Part shown: piece after piece, positions 42,945-52,126 of the stretch | Layout of the letters: every line of letters starts with the position of its first letter | How positions within the stretch are numbered: the stretch's first letter is position 1 | From: Pseudonocardia humida | Lineage (GTDB): Bacteria; Actinomycetota; Actinomycetes; Mycobacteriales; Pseudonocardiaceae | Reading direction: 5' to 3' | NCBI RefSeq assembly: GCF_023898865.1 | Contig: NZ_JAGSOV010000011.1 | Location: 186,001 to 250,000, forward strand | DNA: 64,000 nt | Notes under the pieces: generated by a model | What the model was told of the DNA's origin: nothing | The model's input: only the letters and a program-made list of their open reading frames with translations | The model's database searches: none | Made by a program: the position numbers and the translations under genes

Positions 42945-45335
42945 ATGAGCACCACCACGGGCAACGCCCCGCGGGACGCCGCGGCCACCGGAGCACTCAC
43001 CGAGGTCGAGCTGGCCATCAGCGGCATGACCTGCGCGTCCTGCGCGAACCGCATCGAGCGCAAGCTCAACAAGCTCGACGGGGTCAGCGCCACCGTCAAC
43101 TACGCCACCGAGAAGGCGCGGGTCCGGGCCCCGGACGGGGTCGACCCTTCGGTGCTGCTCGCCCAGGTCGAGGCGGCCGGCTACACCGCACAGCTGCCGA
43201 CCCCGCCGGCGACGGGACCCACCGGATCCGCCGCCGACGCCGAGAGCGGCCCGGACCCGGCCCGCCCGCTGCGCGACCGGGTGGTCATCAGCGCGGTCCT
43301 CGCGGTGCCGGTCGTCGCCATGGCGATGGTCCCGGCGCTGCAGTTCACCTACTGGCAGTGGATCTCCCTCGCCCTGGCCGCACCGGTCGTGGTGTGGGGG
43401 GCGTGGCCGTTCCACCGCGCCGCATGGACCAACCTGCGCCACGGCGCGGCGACCATGGACACCCTGGTGTCGATGGGCGTGCTCGCCGCGTTCGCGTGGT
43501 CGCTGTGGGCGCTGCTGCTCGGCACCGCAGGCGTCCCCGGCATGACCCACCCGTTCGAGCTGACCATCGCCCCCAGCGACGGCGCCGCGAACATCTACCT
43601 CGAGGTCGCCGCCGGGGTGACCACGTTCCTCCTCGCCGGGCGCTACTTCGAGGCCCGCGCCAAGCGCCGCTCCGGCGCCGCCCTGCGGGCGCTGCTCGAA
43701 CTCGGCGCCAAGGACGTCACCGTGCTGCGCGGCGACCGCGAGGTGCGGATCCCGACCGGGCAGCTCGCCGTCGGCGACCGGTTCGTCGTCCGACCGGGCG
43801 AGAAGATCGCCACCGACGGCGTGGTCACCGACGGCCGCTCCGCGGTCGACGCCTCGATGCTCACCGGGGAGTCGGTGCCGGTCGAGGTCCGCGTCGGCGA
43901 CCCCGTCGTCGGGGCCACCGTCAACGCGGGCGGCCGGCTGGTCGTGCGGGCCACCCGCGTCGGCGCCGACACCCAGCTCGCCCAGATGGCCCGCCTGGTC
44001 GAGGACGCCCAGAACGGCAAGGCCGAGGTCCAGCGCCTCGCCGACCGGGTCTCCGGGGTGTTCGTCCCGATCGTCATCGCCCTCGCCGCGGCCACGCTGG
44101 CGTTCTGGCTGGGCGCCGGCGCGGGTGCCGCGGCGGCGTTCACCGCCGCCGTCGCGGTGCTGATCATCGCCTGCCCGTGCGCGCTCGGCCTGGCCACGCC
44201 CACCGCGCTGCTGGTCGGCACGGGCCGCGGCGCGCAGCTCGGGATCCTCATCAAGGGCCCCGAGGTGCTGGAGTCCACGCGCCGGGTCGACACCGTCGTC
44301 CTGGACAAGACCGGCACCGTCACCACCGGGCGGATGAGCGTGGTCGCCGTGCACCTCGCCGACGGGGTCGACGAGGCGCAGGTGCTGCGGCTGGCCGGTG
44401 CGGTGGAGGACGCCTCCGAGCACCCGATCGCGGCCGCGGTCGCCCGGGCGGCCCGGGAGCGCACGGGTGACCTGCCCGCGGTCGAGGACTTCACCAACGT
44501 CGAAGGGCTCGGCGTGCAGGGCGTCGTCGACGGCCACGCCGTCCTCGTCGGGCGCGCGGCGCTGCTGGAGCAGTGGAGCCAGCCCCTGCCGCCCGAGCTG
44601 GTCGCGGCCAAGGCCGCCGAGGAGGAGCGGGGGCGGACCGCGATCGCGGTGGCGTGGGACGGCGCGGCGCGCGCGGTGCTCGCTGTCGCCGACACCGTGA
44701 AGCCCACGTCGGCGCGGGCCATCGCACAGCTGCGCGGCCTGGGCCTCACCCCGGTGCTGCTCACCGGCGACAACGCCGCGGTCGCCCGGAGCGTGGCGGC
44801 CGAGGTCGGCATCGACGCCGGCCCCGACACGGTCATCGCCGAGGTGCTGCCCGCGGACAAGGTCGACGTGATCACGCGGCTGCAGTCCCGGGGCAAGGTC
44901 GTTGCGATGATCGGCGACGGCGTCAACGACGCCGCCGCGCTCGCGCAGGCCGACCTCGGCCTGGCCATGGGCACCGGCACCGACGCCGCCATCCAGGCCG
45001 GCGACCTCACCCTTGTCCGCGGCGACCTCCTGGCCGCCGTCGACGCGATCCGACTCGCCCGCCGCACCCTCGCCACGATCAAGGGCAACCTGTTCTGGGC
45101 GTTCGCCTACAACGTCGCCGCCCTGCCGCTGGCCGCCGCCGGACTGCTCAACCCGATGCTCGCCGGGGCGGCGATGGCGCTGAGCTCGCTGTTCGTGGTG
45201 ACCAACAGCCTGCGCCTGCGGCGCTTCACCGCGCGCAACGACACCTCCTCGGTCCCGGCGCCGGACGTCACGGCGCAGGAGCTGCGCCCGACCGCGACGA
45301 CGGGGTCCTGGTCGGGCGCCGGCCGAGGAGGATGA
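42945..45335 (+). CDS. copA: copper-exporting P1B-type ATPase CopA
   Basis: A 796-residue Cu(I)-exporting ATPase. N-terminal HMA domain with MTCASCANR (residues 27-35), eight-helix membrane core with the ion motif [17 protein letters not shown], phosphorylation DKTGTVTTG, actuator [11 protein letters not shown] motif SEHPIAAAV and hinge [15 protein letters not shown] 42945, 20 bases after the secreted protein gene. The last ~22 residues are low-complexity and overlap the convergent MFS gene by 68 bases. Confidence 0.97.
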   Translation: MSTTTGNAPRDAAATGALTEVELAISGMTCASCANRIERKLNKLDGVSATVNYATEKARVRAPDGVDPSVLLAQVEAAGYTAQLPTPPATGPTGSAADAESGPDPARPLRDRVVISAVLAVPVVAMAMVPALQFTYWQWISLALAAPVVVWGAWPFHRAAWTNLRHGAATMDTLVSMGVLAAFAWSLWALLLGTAGVPGMTHPFELTIAPSDGAANIYLEVAAGVTTFLLAGRYFEARAKRRSGAALRALLELGAKDVTVLRGDREVRIPTGQLAVGDRFVVRPGEKIATDGVVTDGRSAVDASMLTGESVPVEVRVGDPVVGATVNAGGRLVVRATRVGADTQLAQMARLVEDAQNGKAEVQRLADRVSGVFVPIVIALAAATLAFWLGAGAGAAAAFTAAVAVLIIACPCALGLATPTALLVGTGRGAQLGILIKGPEVLESTRRVDTVVLDKTGTVTTGRMSVVAVHLADGVDEAQVLRLAGAVEDASEHPIAAAVARAARERTGDLPAVEDFTNVEGLGVQGVVDGHAVLVGRAALLEQWSQPLPPELVAAKAAEEERGRTAIAVAWDGAARAVLAVADTVKPTSARAIAQLRGLGLTPVLLTGDNAAVARSVAAEVGIDAGPDTVIAEVLPADKVDVITRLQSRGKVVAMIGDGVNDAAALAQADLGLAMGTGTDAAIQAGDLTLVRGDLLAAVDAIRLARRTLATIKGNLFWAFAYNVAALPLAAAGLLNPMLAGAAMALSSLFVVTNSLRLRRFTARNDTSSVPAPDVTAQELRPTATTGSWSGAGRGG

Positions 45336-46485
45336 CCGGTACGGCGACCACGGCCAGCGCGGCGCCGATCCACGGGACCACGCCGACGCCCGCGCCGTGG
45401 TCGAGAGCCGGGGCGGCGAGTGCGGGCACCAGGCTGATGCCGAGCTGGAACATCGACACGGTGCTCGCCCCGGCCAGGGTCGGCGCCGCGGAGGCGATCG
45501 TGAAGACCCGCGCGTAGAGGGCCGGGTTCAGCACGAACCCCGCGACCCCGAGGAGCAGGACGAGGGGGACGACGGCCCACGCGTGCTCGGCGAGGGTCGC
45601 GAGCAGGACCGAGGTCGCCGCGATACCGGTGGTCCCGGCCAGGAGGGCGAGGTGCGGCCGCCCGTCGGCGACGCGGCCACCGACGGACAGACCGATGAAG
45701 GCACCGATCCCGAACAGCGTGAGGATCGCGGGCACCCAGACCGCGGGGACGTCGGTGACGTCGGTCAGCAGGGCCGCGAGGTAGTTGTAGGAGATCATGT
45801 AGGCGGCCGTGGTCAGCAGGGTGGCGGCGTAGACGACCCACAGCTGCGGGCGCCGCATGGTGCGCAGCTCCCGGCGCGCGTCGGGTCGCCCGGCCGCGCC
45901 GGTGGCGGGCAGCGCGACGAGGGTCAGGACCGCACCGGCCGCGGTCAGCGCGACCACCGCCCAGAACCCGCCACGCCAACCGGCGAAGTGGCTGAGCAGC
46001 GCGCCGGCCGGGCCGCCGCCCACCATGGCGAGGCTCAGCCCGCTCACCACCACACCGGAGGCCCGCGCCGTCCGGTCGGGGGCGACGAGGCTGATCGCGG
46101 TCACCGCGGCGACCGCCCAGAACCCGGCGTAGGCGAGGCCGGCGACCAGCCGGCTGGCCAGCAGCACCGGGTAGCTGTCGGTCAGCAGGCCGACCGCGAT
46201 CGACACGGCGAAGACGACCTGCGCGGCCACCAGGGTGGTCCGGCGCGGCCAGCGCAACGTCAGCACGGCCAGCGGCGGGCCGCCGACCACGACCCCGACG
46301 GCGAAGGCCGAGATCAGCGCCCCGGCGGTGGACAGCGGGATCCGCAGGTCGTCCGCGACCGCCGGGAGCACCCCGGCGAGCAGGAACTCCGCGCTGCCCA
46401 TCGCGAACAGGTCGAACGCGAGCAGGTAGACCCCGAGCGGCAGCCTCCGCGAGGTCGACGCCTGCTGTGCGGCCCGGACGCTCAC
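45268..46485 (-). CDS. MFS transporter (Cmx/CmlR-type drug exporter family)
   Basis: A 405-residue 12-helix major facilitator transporter; [33 protein letters not shown] at the start and RPRRTTL-like loop 2-3 ([15 protein letters not shown]) fit the DHA1 drug/arabinose exporter group. GTG 46485 follows GGGGCG. It is divergent from an XRE-cupin regulator with a 28-bp palindrome between them, so that regulator probably controls it. The 3' end runs 68 bases into copA. Confidence 0.88.
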   Translation of the reverse strand: MSVRAAQQASTSRRLPLGVYLLAFDLFAMGSAEFLLAGVLPAVADDLRIPLSTAGALISAFAVGVVVGGPPLAVLTLRWPRRTTLVAAQVVFAVSIAVGLLTDSYPVLLASRLVAGLAYAGFWAVAAVTAISLVAPDRTARASGVVVSGLSLAMVGGGPAGALLSHFAGWRGGFWAVVALTAAGAVLTLVALPATGAAGRPDARRELRTMRRPQLWVVYAATLLTTAAYMISYNYLAALLTDVTDVPAVWVPAILTLFGIGAFIGLSVGGRVADGRPHLALLAGTTGIAATSVLLATLAEHAWAVVPLVLLLGVAGFVLNPALYARVFTIASAAPTLAGASTVSMFQLGISLVPALAAPALDHGAGVGVVPWIGAALAVVAVPVILLGRRPTRTPSSRSGAAPAP

Positions 46486-46600
46486 CGCCCCGCACCCCCA
46501 CCAGCGGCTCCGCCGGTCACCTCCGCGGTCCCGTCCACGGTCACGTCCACATCGGTCGTCATGCCGATCACCTCCGCGGCCATGCTCGGGCCCGTGCCGC

Positions 46601-46628
46601 GGAAACGGCAACGAACGTTGCCGGTTCC
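46601..46628. promoter_or_regulatory. 28-bp near-perfect palindrome between MFS and XRE-cupin genes
   Basis: Arms GGAAACGGCAACG and CGTTGCCGGTTCC around AA differ at only one of 13 positions. It ends 26 bases ahead of the XRE-cupin start, over the probable promoters of both genes; likely the operator of that regulator. Confidence 0.7.
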
Positions 46629-46653
46629 GGGACGCGCCGGGTGGGATGGCGGG

Positions 46654-47241
46654 ATGGCGCAGCTCGCAGACATCGCTCGGGTCCTCGCCGACGTCGGGGG
46701 CCGGCTCAAGCAGCTCCGGACCCAGCGCAGGTGGAGCCTGTCGGCCCTGGCCGAGGCGACCGGGATCTCCACGAGCACGCTGTCGCGGCTGGAGACCGGG
46801 CAGCGCCGACCGAGCCTGGAGCTGCTGCTGCCGATCATGCGGGCCTACCGCATCCCGCTCGACGAGCTGGTCGGCGGCCCGGAGGCGGTCGACCCGCGGG
46901 TCCGCCCGACGCCCCGGCGCGTGGACGGCAGCGTGGTCCTGCCCCTGACCCGCCGCCCCGGGCCGCAGCAGAGCTTCAAGACGATCGTCCCGGCCACCCG
47001 CACCAGCCCCGATCCGTGCACGCACGAGGGCTACGAATGGCTCTACGTGCTGTCGGGCCGGCTGCGGCTCGTGGTCGCCGACCAGGACCTGGTGCTCGAC
47101 GCGGGCGAGGCCGCCGAGTTCGACACCCGGCTGCCGCACTGGTTCGGCAGCACCGGGGAGGGGCCGGTGGAGGTGCTCAACATCCTCGGACCGCAGGGCG
47201 AACGCATCCACCTGCGGATGCCGCCGGGGAGCCCCGAGTGA
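46654..47241 (+). CDS. XRE-family regulator with C-terminal cupin domain
   Basis: A 195-residue regulator. The HTH is residues 15-70 (LKQLRTQRRWSLSALAEATGISTSTLSRLETGQRRPSLELLLPI). The C-terminal cupin (95-190) has EGYEWLYVLSGRLRLVVADQDLVLDAGEAAEFDTRLPHWFGS, with conserved residues of the small-molecule barrel. ATG 46654. Divergent from the MFS transporter, its probable target. Confidence 0.9.
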   Translation: MAQLADIARVLADVGGRLKQLRTQRRWSLSALAEATGISTSTLSRLETGQRRPSLELLLPIMRAYRIPLDELVGGPEAVDPRVRPTPRRVDGSVVLPLTRRPGPQQSFKTIVPATRTSPDPCTHEGYEWLYVLSGRLRLVVADQDLVLDAGEAAEFDTRLPHWFGSTGEGPVEVLNILGPQGERIHLRMPPGSPE

Positions 47242-47255
47242 CCCGTGCGGCGGCC

Positions 47256-48347
47256 TCAGGTGCGCGCGGCGGCGCAGCAGCGTGTGCCGATGACCCCCGA
47301 GCGCTGGTGGGCGATGCGGGCGACGACGTGGTCGGCATCGCGGCCGACGCCGCGCAGGGTGGCGGAGGCGAGGCTGCGCTGCCACTCCAGCCCGACGTAG
47401 CCCAGGCCGGGGTGGGTGCAGGAGGTGCCGCGGTCGTGGCGGGGTGCTCCGGTGTCGTCCAGGGCGCCGAGTGGCGCGAGGTAGCCGAGGTCGGGGCGGT
47501 AGCCGGTGGCGAGCAGGATCGTGTCGACGTGCTCGCGGTCGCCGTCGGGCCAGACGATCGTGTTGCCGTCGACGCCGGTGAACAGCGGCCGCCGCGGTGG
47601 GCGGCCGCGGTCGATGGCGGTGCGGTAGGTGCCGTCGTCGAGGACGGGGACGCGGGGTTCGCTGCGCAGCAGGTGGCCGACGGGCAGGTGGTCGAGGCCG
47701 AGCGTGGTGGACCAGGAGTGGACGTCGCGGCCGAGGGGGCGTTGCGGCGCGTACCGGACCGGTGCGCGGGTGGCGAGGGTGACCCGGGTGTGGCGGGCGA
47801 GCTCGACGGCGATCTGGGCGGCGGAGTTCCCGGCGCCGACGACCACGACGTGCTGGTCGGCGAAGCGCTGGGGTGAGGTGTAGTCGGCGGCGTGCAGCAC
47901 CTGGCCGGTGAAGGCGTCGAGGCCGGGCAGGTCCGGCCGGTGGGGGTTGCCGTAGCCGCCGCTGGCCGCGATCAGCAGCGGCGTGCTCAGCGACCGGCTC
48001 GGGGTGGCGACGATGAAGCCGTCGCCGTCGGTACGGACCTCGGTGACGCGCTGGTCGGTCCGGATGTCGGCGTCGAGGGTGGCGGCGTAGCGGCGCAGGT
48101 ACTCCACGACCTCGTCGCGGTGCGGGTAGCGCTGCGGGTCGCCCGGGAACGGCAGGCCCGGCAGGGAGCTGTAGCGGGCGGGCGAGAACAGGGTGAGGCT
48201 GTCGTAGTAGTGCGGCCAGGACCCCACGGGTTCGGGTCCGGCTTCGAGCACGACCGCCTGCAGGCCGCGGGCGAGCAGGGCGTGCGCTGCGGCGAGGCCG
48301 GACTGGCCGGCGCCGACGACGATGGCATCAGGGCTGTTCACGAGCAC
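47256..48347 (-). CDS. NAD(P)/FAD-dependent flavoprotein monooxygenase (CzcO-like)
   Basis: A 363-residue flavoprotein with the FAD motif IVVGAGQSGLAAAHALL (residues 9-25), a second nucleotide motif VVVVGAGNSAAQIAVEL at about residues 167-183, and ILLATGYRPDLGYL near the C-terminus (ATG motif). The C-terminus carries CC (GTRCCAAART). CzcO/YdhS-type and ArsO-type proteins share this layout. GTG 48347 is divergent in no sense: it is read toward the XRE gene and lies downstream of the ArsR-GNAT gene (77 bases), the same strand, so they may form one operon. Confidence 0.85.
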   Translation of the reverse strand: MLVNSPDAIVVGAGQSGLAAAHALLARGLQAVVLEAGPEPVGSWPHYYDSLTLFSPARYSSLPGLPFPGDPQRYPHRDEVVEYLRRYAATLDADIRTDQRVTEVRTDGDGFIVATPSRSLSTPLLIAASGGYGNPHRPDLPGLDAFTGQVLHAADYTSPQRFADQHVVVVGAGNSAAQIAVELARHTRVTLATRAPVRYAPQRPLGRDVHSWSTTLGLDHLPVGHLLRSEPRVPVLDDGTYRTAIDRGRPPRRPLFTGVDGNTIVWPDGDREHVDTILLATGYRPDLGYLAPLGALDDTGAPRHDRGTSCTHPGLGYVGLEWQRSLASATLRGVGRDADHVVARIAHQRSGVIGTRCCAAART

Positions 48348-48424
48348 CTCGAAGAGACGGTCCTCCGCACGGAGGAACGGCGAGTACGGCTATGGGCGGT
48401 GGAGCGGCAGCTGAGTCAGCTGAG

Positions 48425-49288
48425 TCAGAGGTCGTCGGTGCGGCGGCGCTCCAGGAAGACCGTGTCGCGCCAGGCGCCGTTGTGGCGGCCGATGCGCTCG
48501 CGCAGACCGAGGGTGCGGAACCCGGCGGACTGGTGCAGCGCGATGCCGGCCCGGTTCTCCGGGAAGATCGAGGTCTGCAGGGTCCACAACCCGGCGTCGT
48601 CGGCCGCGGTGACCTGGCGGTGGACCAGCGCCTTGCCCACCCCGCGGCCGCGGAAGCCGTCGCCGACGTAGACGGAGGTCTCCGCGACCCCGGCGTAGAC
48701 CGGGCGGGTCGAGACGGGCTTCGCGGCGGCCCAGCCGACGACGTGCCCGTCGATCTCGGCGACCCAGCGGTGCTCGGGCAGCCAGGCGTGGTCGAGGGTC
48801 CGCCGGTCGGGCACCTCGCTCTCGAACGTCGCGTCACCGGTGGCGATGCCCTCGGCGTAGATCCGGCGGACGGCAGCCCAGTCCCCCGGCTCCAGCCGGC
48901 GGACGGCGACGTCGGCGGGCAGGTCCTCCGGGCAGCACGGCCGTGGAGCGAGCATCCCCATCACCGCGTCGGCGGCGTGCGGCAGACCGGTGCAGCAGGC
49001 CGGGTTGACCGCGACCATGGTCGCGGTGCGCTCCTTGCGCAGCCGCACGAAACCGACGTCGGCGAGCTTGCGCAGGTGGTGCGAGCAGGTGGACTGGCTG
49101 ATCCCCAGCTGCTCGGTCAGCTCCCCCACCGTCACCTCCCGACCGGCCACGGCCACGGCGTGCAGCAGCCGCACCCGGGTCGGCTCGGCGAGGCAGGCGA
49201 ACCACTCGGCGTAGGTCGCCGCGTCCTGCGGCGCGAGCTGCGCCGGCTGGGCCCGATCGCGGACGGTCAGCGGCAGGGAGGTGCTCAT
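48425..49288 (-). CDS. ArsR-family regulator fused to GNAT N-acetyltransferase (ArsN-like)
   Basis: A 287-residue fusion. Residues 20-110 are an ArsR winged helix (TYAEWFACLAEPTRVRLLHAVA, LTEQLGISQSTCSHHLRKLADVGFVRLRKE) followed by cysteine pairs (NPACCTGL, RPCCPEDL). Residues 125-285 are a GNAT acetyltransferase closely resembling ArsN1/PPT-type enzymes: VRRIYAEGIATGDATFE, VYAGVAETSVYVGDGFRGRGVGKALV, SIFPENRAGIALHQSAGFR. ArsN1 N-acetylates arsinothricin/phosphinothricin analogues. ATG 49288. The divergent gap has three palindromes. Sensor and detoxifying enzyme in one chain is uncommon. Confidence 0.88.
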   Translation of the reverse strand: MSTSLPLTVRDRAQPAQLAPQDAATYAEWFACLAEPTRVRLLHAVAVAGREVTVGELTEQLGISQSTCSHHLRKLADVGFVRLRKERTATMVAVNPACCTGLPHAADAVMGMLAPRPCCPEDLPADVAVRRLEPGDWAAVRRIYAEGIATGDATFESEVPDRRTLDHAWLPEHRWVAEIDGHVVGWAAAKPVSTRPVYAGVAETSVYVGDGFRGRGVGKALVHRQVTAADDAGLWTLQTSIFPENRAGIALHQSAGFRTLGLRERIGRHNGAWRDTVFLERRRTDDL

Positions 49289-49297
49289 GAGGTGAGT

Positions 49298-49373
49298 ATC
49301 GACCCACGTCGATGGTTGCGTCAATCGATGTCGGTCGATACAGTCCGCTCCCGTTGGATCGATGCTTGTCGAT
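49298..49373. promoter_or_regulatory. three ArsR operator palindromes (ATCGA-N6-TCGAT)
   Basis: Site 1 ATCGACCCACGTCGAT (49298-49313), site 2 ATCGATGTCGGTCGAT (49324-49339), site 3 ATCGATGCTTGTCGAT (49358-49373). Site 1 lies 10 bases before the ArsR-GNAT start and site 3 overlaps the ribosome site of the flavoprotein gene at 49384, so both divergent transcripts should be repressed. Confidence 0.85.
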
Positions 49374-49383
49374 GGAGGTTGTG

Positions 49384-50742
49384 GTGAGCGAGAACGAGAC
49401 GCCGGTCGTCGTGATCGGAGCCGGTCCGGCCGGACTGGCCGCGGCCGCGCACCTGGTGGAGCGCGGGGTGACGCCGCTGGTGCTGGAGGCCGGGTCGGTG
49501 GCCGGGGCGAACGTGCGGCAGTGGCACCAGGTGCGGCTGTTCTCCCGCTGGGCCGAGCTGATCGACCCGGCCGCGGAGAAGCTGCTCGCCCCGACCGGCT
49601 GGCGGACCCCGGCCGCGGACGCCTACCCGACCGGGGCCGAGTGGGCGCAGGACTACCTGCAGCCGCTGGCCGACGCCCTCGGCGACCGGGTCCGCTTCGA
49701 CGCGCGCGTGGTCGGGGTGGCCCGACGGGGACGCGACCGGGTGGTCGACGCCGGGCGCGACACCGAGCCGCTGACCGTGCACGTCGAGACCCCGCGCGGC
49801 GAGGAGCGGATCATCGCCCGCGCCGTCGTCGACGCCTCCGGCACCTGGAGCACCCCGAACCCGCTCGGCGGGGACGGCCTGCCCGCGATCGGCGAGAAGG
49901 CCGCCGCCGCCCGCATCACCTACCAGGTCCCCGACCTCGACGACCCGGCCGTGCGAGCCCGGTACGCCGGCAAGCGGATCGCCGTGGCCGGCAGCGGCCA
50001 CTCCGCGCTCACCGCGCTCGTCGCCTTCGCCGGACTCGCCGAGCAGGAGCCCGGCACGCACGTCGTCTGGCTGCTGCGCCGTGGCCGGATCGGCACCACC
50101 TTCGGCGGCGGCGACGCCGACCAGCTGCCCGCCCGCGGCGCGCTCGGCACGCGCGCCGAGGCCGCCGTGCGCGCCGGGCACATCAGCACGGTCACCGGGT
50201 TCCGCACCGCCGCGGTCGAGCAGGTGGCCGAGGGCCTGGTCCTGACCTCGCTGGACGGCCGCCGGCTCGACCCGGTCGCCGAGGTCGTCACACTCACCGG
50301 CTTCCGCCCGGACCTGTCCTGGCTCTCGGAGATCCGCCTCGACCTCGACCCCACCCTGCAGGCCCCGCGCGCACTGGCCCCGCTGATCGACCCGAACGTG
50401 CACTCGTGCGGCACGGTGTACCCGCACGGCGCCACCGAGCTCGCCCAGCCCGAGGCGGGCTTCTACCTGGTCGGGATGAAGAGCTACGGCCGGGCGCCGA
50501 CGTTCCTGGCGCTGACCGGCTACGAGCAGGTCCGCTCGGTCGTCGCGGCCATCGCCGGTGATCACGACGCCGCCGGGCGGGTCGAGCTGGTGCTGCCCGA
50601 GACCGGGGTCTGCGGTGGCGCCGGTGTCTTCGACGACACCCCGGCGGGCGCGTCGGCGTCCTCGGCGCCGCCGGAGCAGAGTGGCTGCTGCGCCGCCCCG
50701 GCATCGGTCGACATCAGCATCGGTGTCGGGGCGGCCCGCTGA
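49384..50742 (+). CDS. FAD/NAD(P)-binding flavoprotein of the ars cluster
   Basis: A 452-residue flavoprotein: GxGxxG motif VVVIGAGPAGLAAAAHLV (residues 8-25), GSGHSALTALVAF second dinucleotide motif near 200, and TGFRPDLSWLSEIR near the C-terminal half. The tail has cysteines (GVCGGAGVF, SGCCAAPA). Related proteins occur next to ArsR in actinobacterial arsenic clusters and are proposed to oxidise arsenicals. GTG 49384 is used because GGAGG sits five bases upstream; ATG 49372 would lie inside an operator. Co-transcribed with the MFS gene. Confidence 0.85.
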   Translation: MSENETPVVVIGAGPAGLAAAAHLVERGVTPLVLEAGSVAGANVRQWHQVRLFSRWAELIDPAAEKLLAPTGWRTPAADAYPTGAEWAQDYLQPLADALGDRVRFDARVVGVARRGRDRVVDAGRDTEPLTVHVETPRGEERIIARAVVDASGTWSTPNPLGGDGLPAIGEKAAAARITYQVPDLDDPAVRARYAGKRIAVAGSGHSALTALVAFAGLAEQEPGTHVVWLLRRGRIGTTFGGGDADQLPARGALGTRAEAAVRAGHISTVTGFRTAAVEQVAEGLVLTSLDGRRLDPVAEVVTLTGFRPDLSWLSEIRLDLDPTLQAPRALAPLIDPNVHSCGTVYPHGATELAQPEAGFYLVGMKSYGRAPTFLALTGYEQVRSVVAAIAGDHDAAGRVELVLPETGVCGGAGVFDDTPAGASASSAPPEQSGCCAAPASVDISIGVGAAR

Positions 50743-50775
50743 CCGTCCTCGATCCGGACAGGAGGATCCCTGCCC

Positions 50776-52014
50776 GTGCCGCGCGCGAAAGCCGGGGCGG
50801 AGCCCGCCGGTCTGTCGACCGGCGGGCTCCGCCGGGTCCTCACCGTCCTGTGCGTCACCCAGATCACCCCCAGGGGCGTGCGCTACTACGCCTTCCCGGT
50901 GCTCGCCCCCACCATCGCCGCCGACACCGGGTGGCCCGTCTCCACCACCACCGCCGCGTTCTCCCTCGGCCTGGTCGTCTCGGCGCTGGTCGGCATCCCC
51001 GCCGGGCGGTGGCTGGACCGGATCGGCCCGCGACCGCTGATGACCGCGGGCTCAGTCCTGGCCGTGCCGGCCCTGCTGGGCATCGCGCTCGCCCCGACGC
51101 TGCCGCTGTTCTTCGCCGCATGGGCGCTGGCCGGGGCGGCCATGGCCGGCACCCTGTACCCGCCGGCGTTCGCCGCGCTCACCCGCTGGTGGGGCCCGCG
51201 GCGGGTCACCGCGCTCACCACCCTCACCCTGCTCGGCGGCCTGGCCAGCACGGTCTTCGCCCCGCTCACCGCCGCGCTGCTGGAGCCGGCCGGCTGGCGC
51301 GGCACCTACCTCGTCCTCGCCGCCGTGCTGGCCGCCGTCACGATCCCCGCGCACCTGTTCGGCTTGCGCGGCCACTGGCCCGAACCCGATCGCACCGAGC
51401 CCGCCGCGGCCGAGGACGTCGACCGCGACCCGGGCCGGATCGCCCGCAGCGGACCGTTCCTCCTGCTCGTCGCCGCGGTCACGCTCGGGACGTTCAGCGC
51501 GTTCGCGGTCGTGGTCAACCAGGTGCCGCTGCTCATCGAGCGCGGGCTGCCCACCTCGACCGCCGCGTGGGCCCTGGGCCTGGGCGGGCTCGGCCAGGTC
51601 CTCGGCCGGCTGGGCTACGGCAGGCTGCACGCCCTGCTCGGCCCGCGGGCCCGCGGCGTGGTGATCCTCGGCCTGTCCGCGCTCGCGACGGCGTTGCTGG
51701 CCCTGCTCACCGGCCCCACCGCACTGCTGATCGCCGCCGCGATGCTCGCCGGCGCCGCCCGCGGCGTGTTCACCCTGCTGCAGGCCACCGCGATCCCCGA
51801 CCGGTGGGGCGCGGCGCACTACGGCCGGCTCAACGGCCTGCTGTCGGCCCCCAGCACGATCGCCACCGCCCTCGCCCCGTGGGCCGGAGCCGCCCTCGCG
51901 GCCGCGCTGGGCGGCTATCCCCCCGTGTTCCTCGTGCTCGCCGGCATCGCCGCGGCCGCGGCGCTGCTCATGACCGGCACCGTCTCCCGCCGGGTGGCCC
52001 CGGACACCGGGTGA
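50776..52014 (+). CDS. MFS transporter, ars-cluster type
   Basis: A 412-residue 12-helix MFS permease (TQITPRGVRYYAFPVLAPTIAADTGWPVS, GRWLDRIGPRPLMTAGSVLAVPAL). GTG 50776 follows GGAGG at 10 bases, 34 bases after the flavoprotein stop, so both lie in the ArsR-controlled transcript. Its role is probably export of an arsenical or oxyanion ester; the substrate is not shown by the sequence. Confidence 0.88.
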   Translation: MPRAKAGAEPAGLSTGGLRRVLTVLCVTQITPRGVRYYAFPVLAPTIAADTGWPVSTTTAAFSLGLVVSALVGIPAGRWLDRIGPRPLMTAGSVLAVPALLGIALAPTLPLFFAAWALAGAAMAGTLYPPAFAALTRWWGPRRVTALTTLTLLGGLASTVFAPLTAALLEPAGWRGTYLVLAAVLAAVTIPAHLFGLRGHWPEPDRTEPAAAEDVDRDPGRIARSGPFLLLVAAVTLGTFSAFAVVVNQVPLLIERGLPTSTAAWALGLGGLGQVLGRLGYGRLHALLGPRARGVVILGLSALATALLALLTGPTALLIAAAMLAGAARGVFTLLQATAIPDRWGAAHYGRLNGLLSAPSTIATALAPWAGAALAAALGGYPPVFLVLAGIAAAAALLMTGTVSRRVAPDTG

Positions 52015-52070
52015 CGGGGTGGCCGGCCGGCGGCCTGCGCTGGTCCGCACGCCATGCCCCCAGCATTGTG

Positions 52071-52082
52071 GAGCATATGCTC
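52071..52082. promoter_or_regulatory. TetR operator candidate GAGCATATGCTC
   Basis: A perfect 12-bp palindrome GAGCATATGCTC, extending to GT..AC at both ends (18 bases with one mismatched pair), lies 45 bases ahead of the TetR gene in an AT-rich patch. Autoregulation site is likely. Confidence 0.7.
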
Positions 52083-52126
52083 TACTACGGTACGGAGAAC
52101 CGCCCCGGCCGCAGAGGAGGTCGCCG

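Noticed and set aside
45397..46653. Upstream extension of the XRE-cupin frame
   Set aside because: It is antisense to the MFS gene and Asp/Gly/Arg-rich; the HTH protein begins at ATG 46654.
52019..52126. Longer start for the TetR protein
   Set aside because: The extension would span the palindromic operator; ATG 52127 has a good ribosome site.
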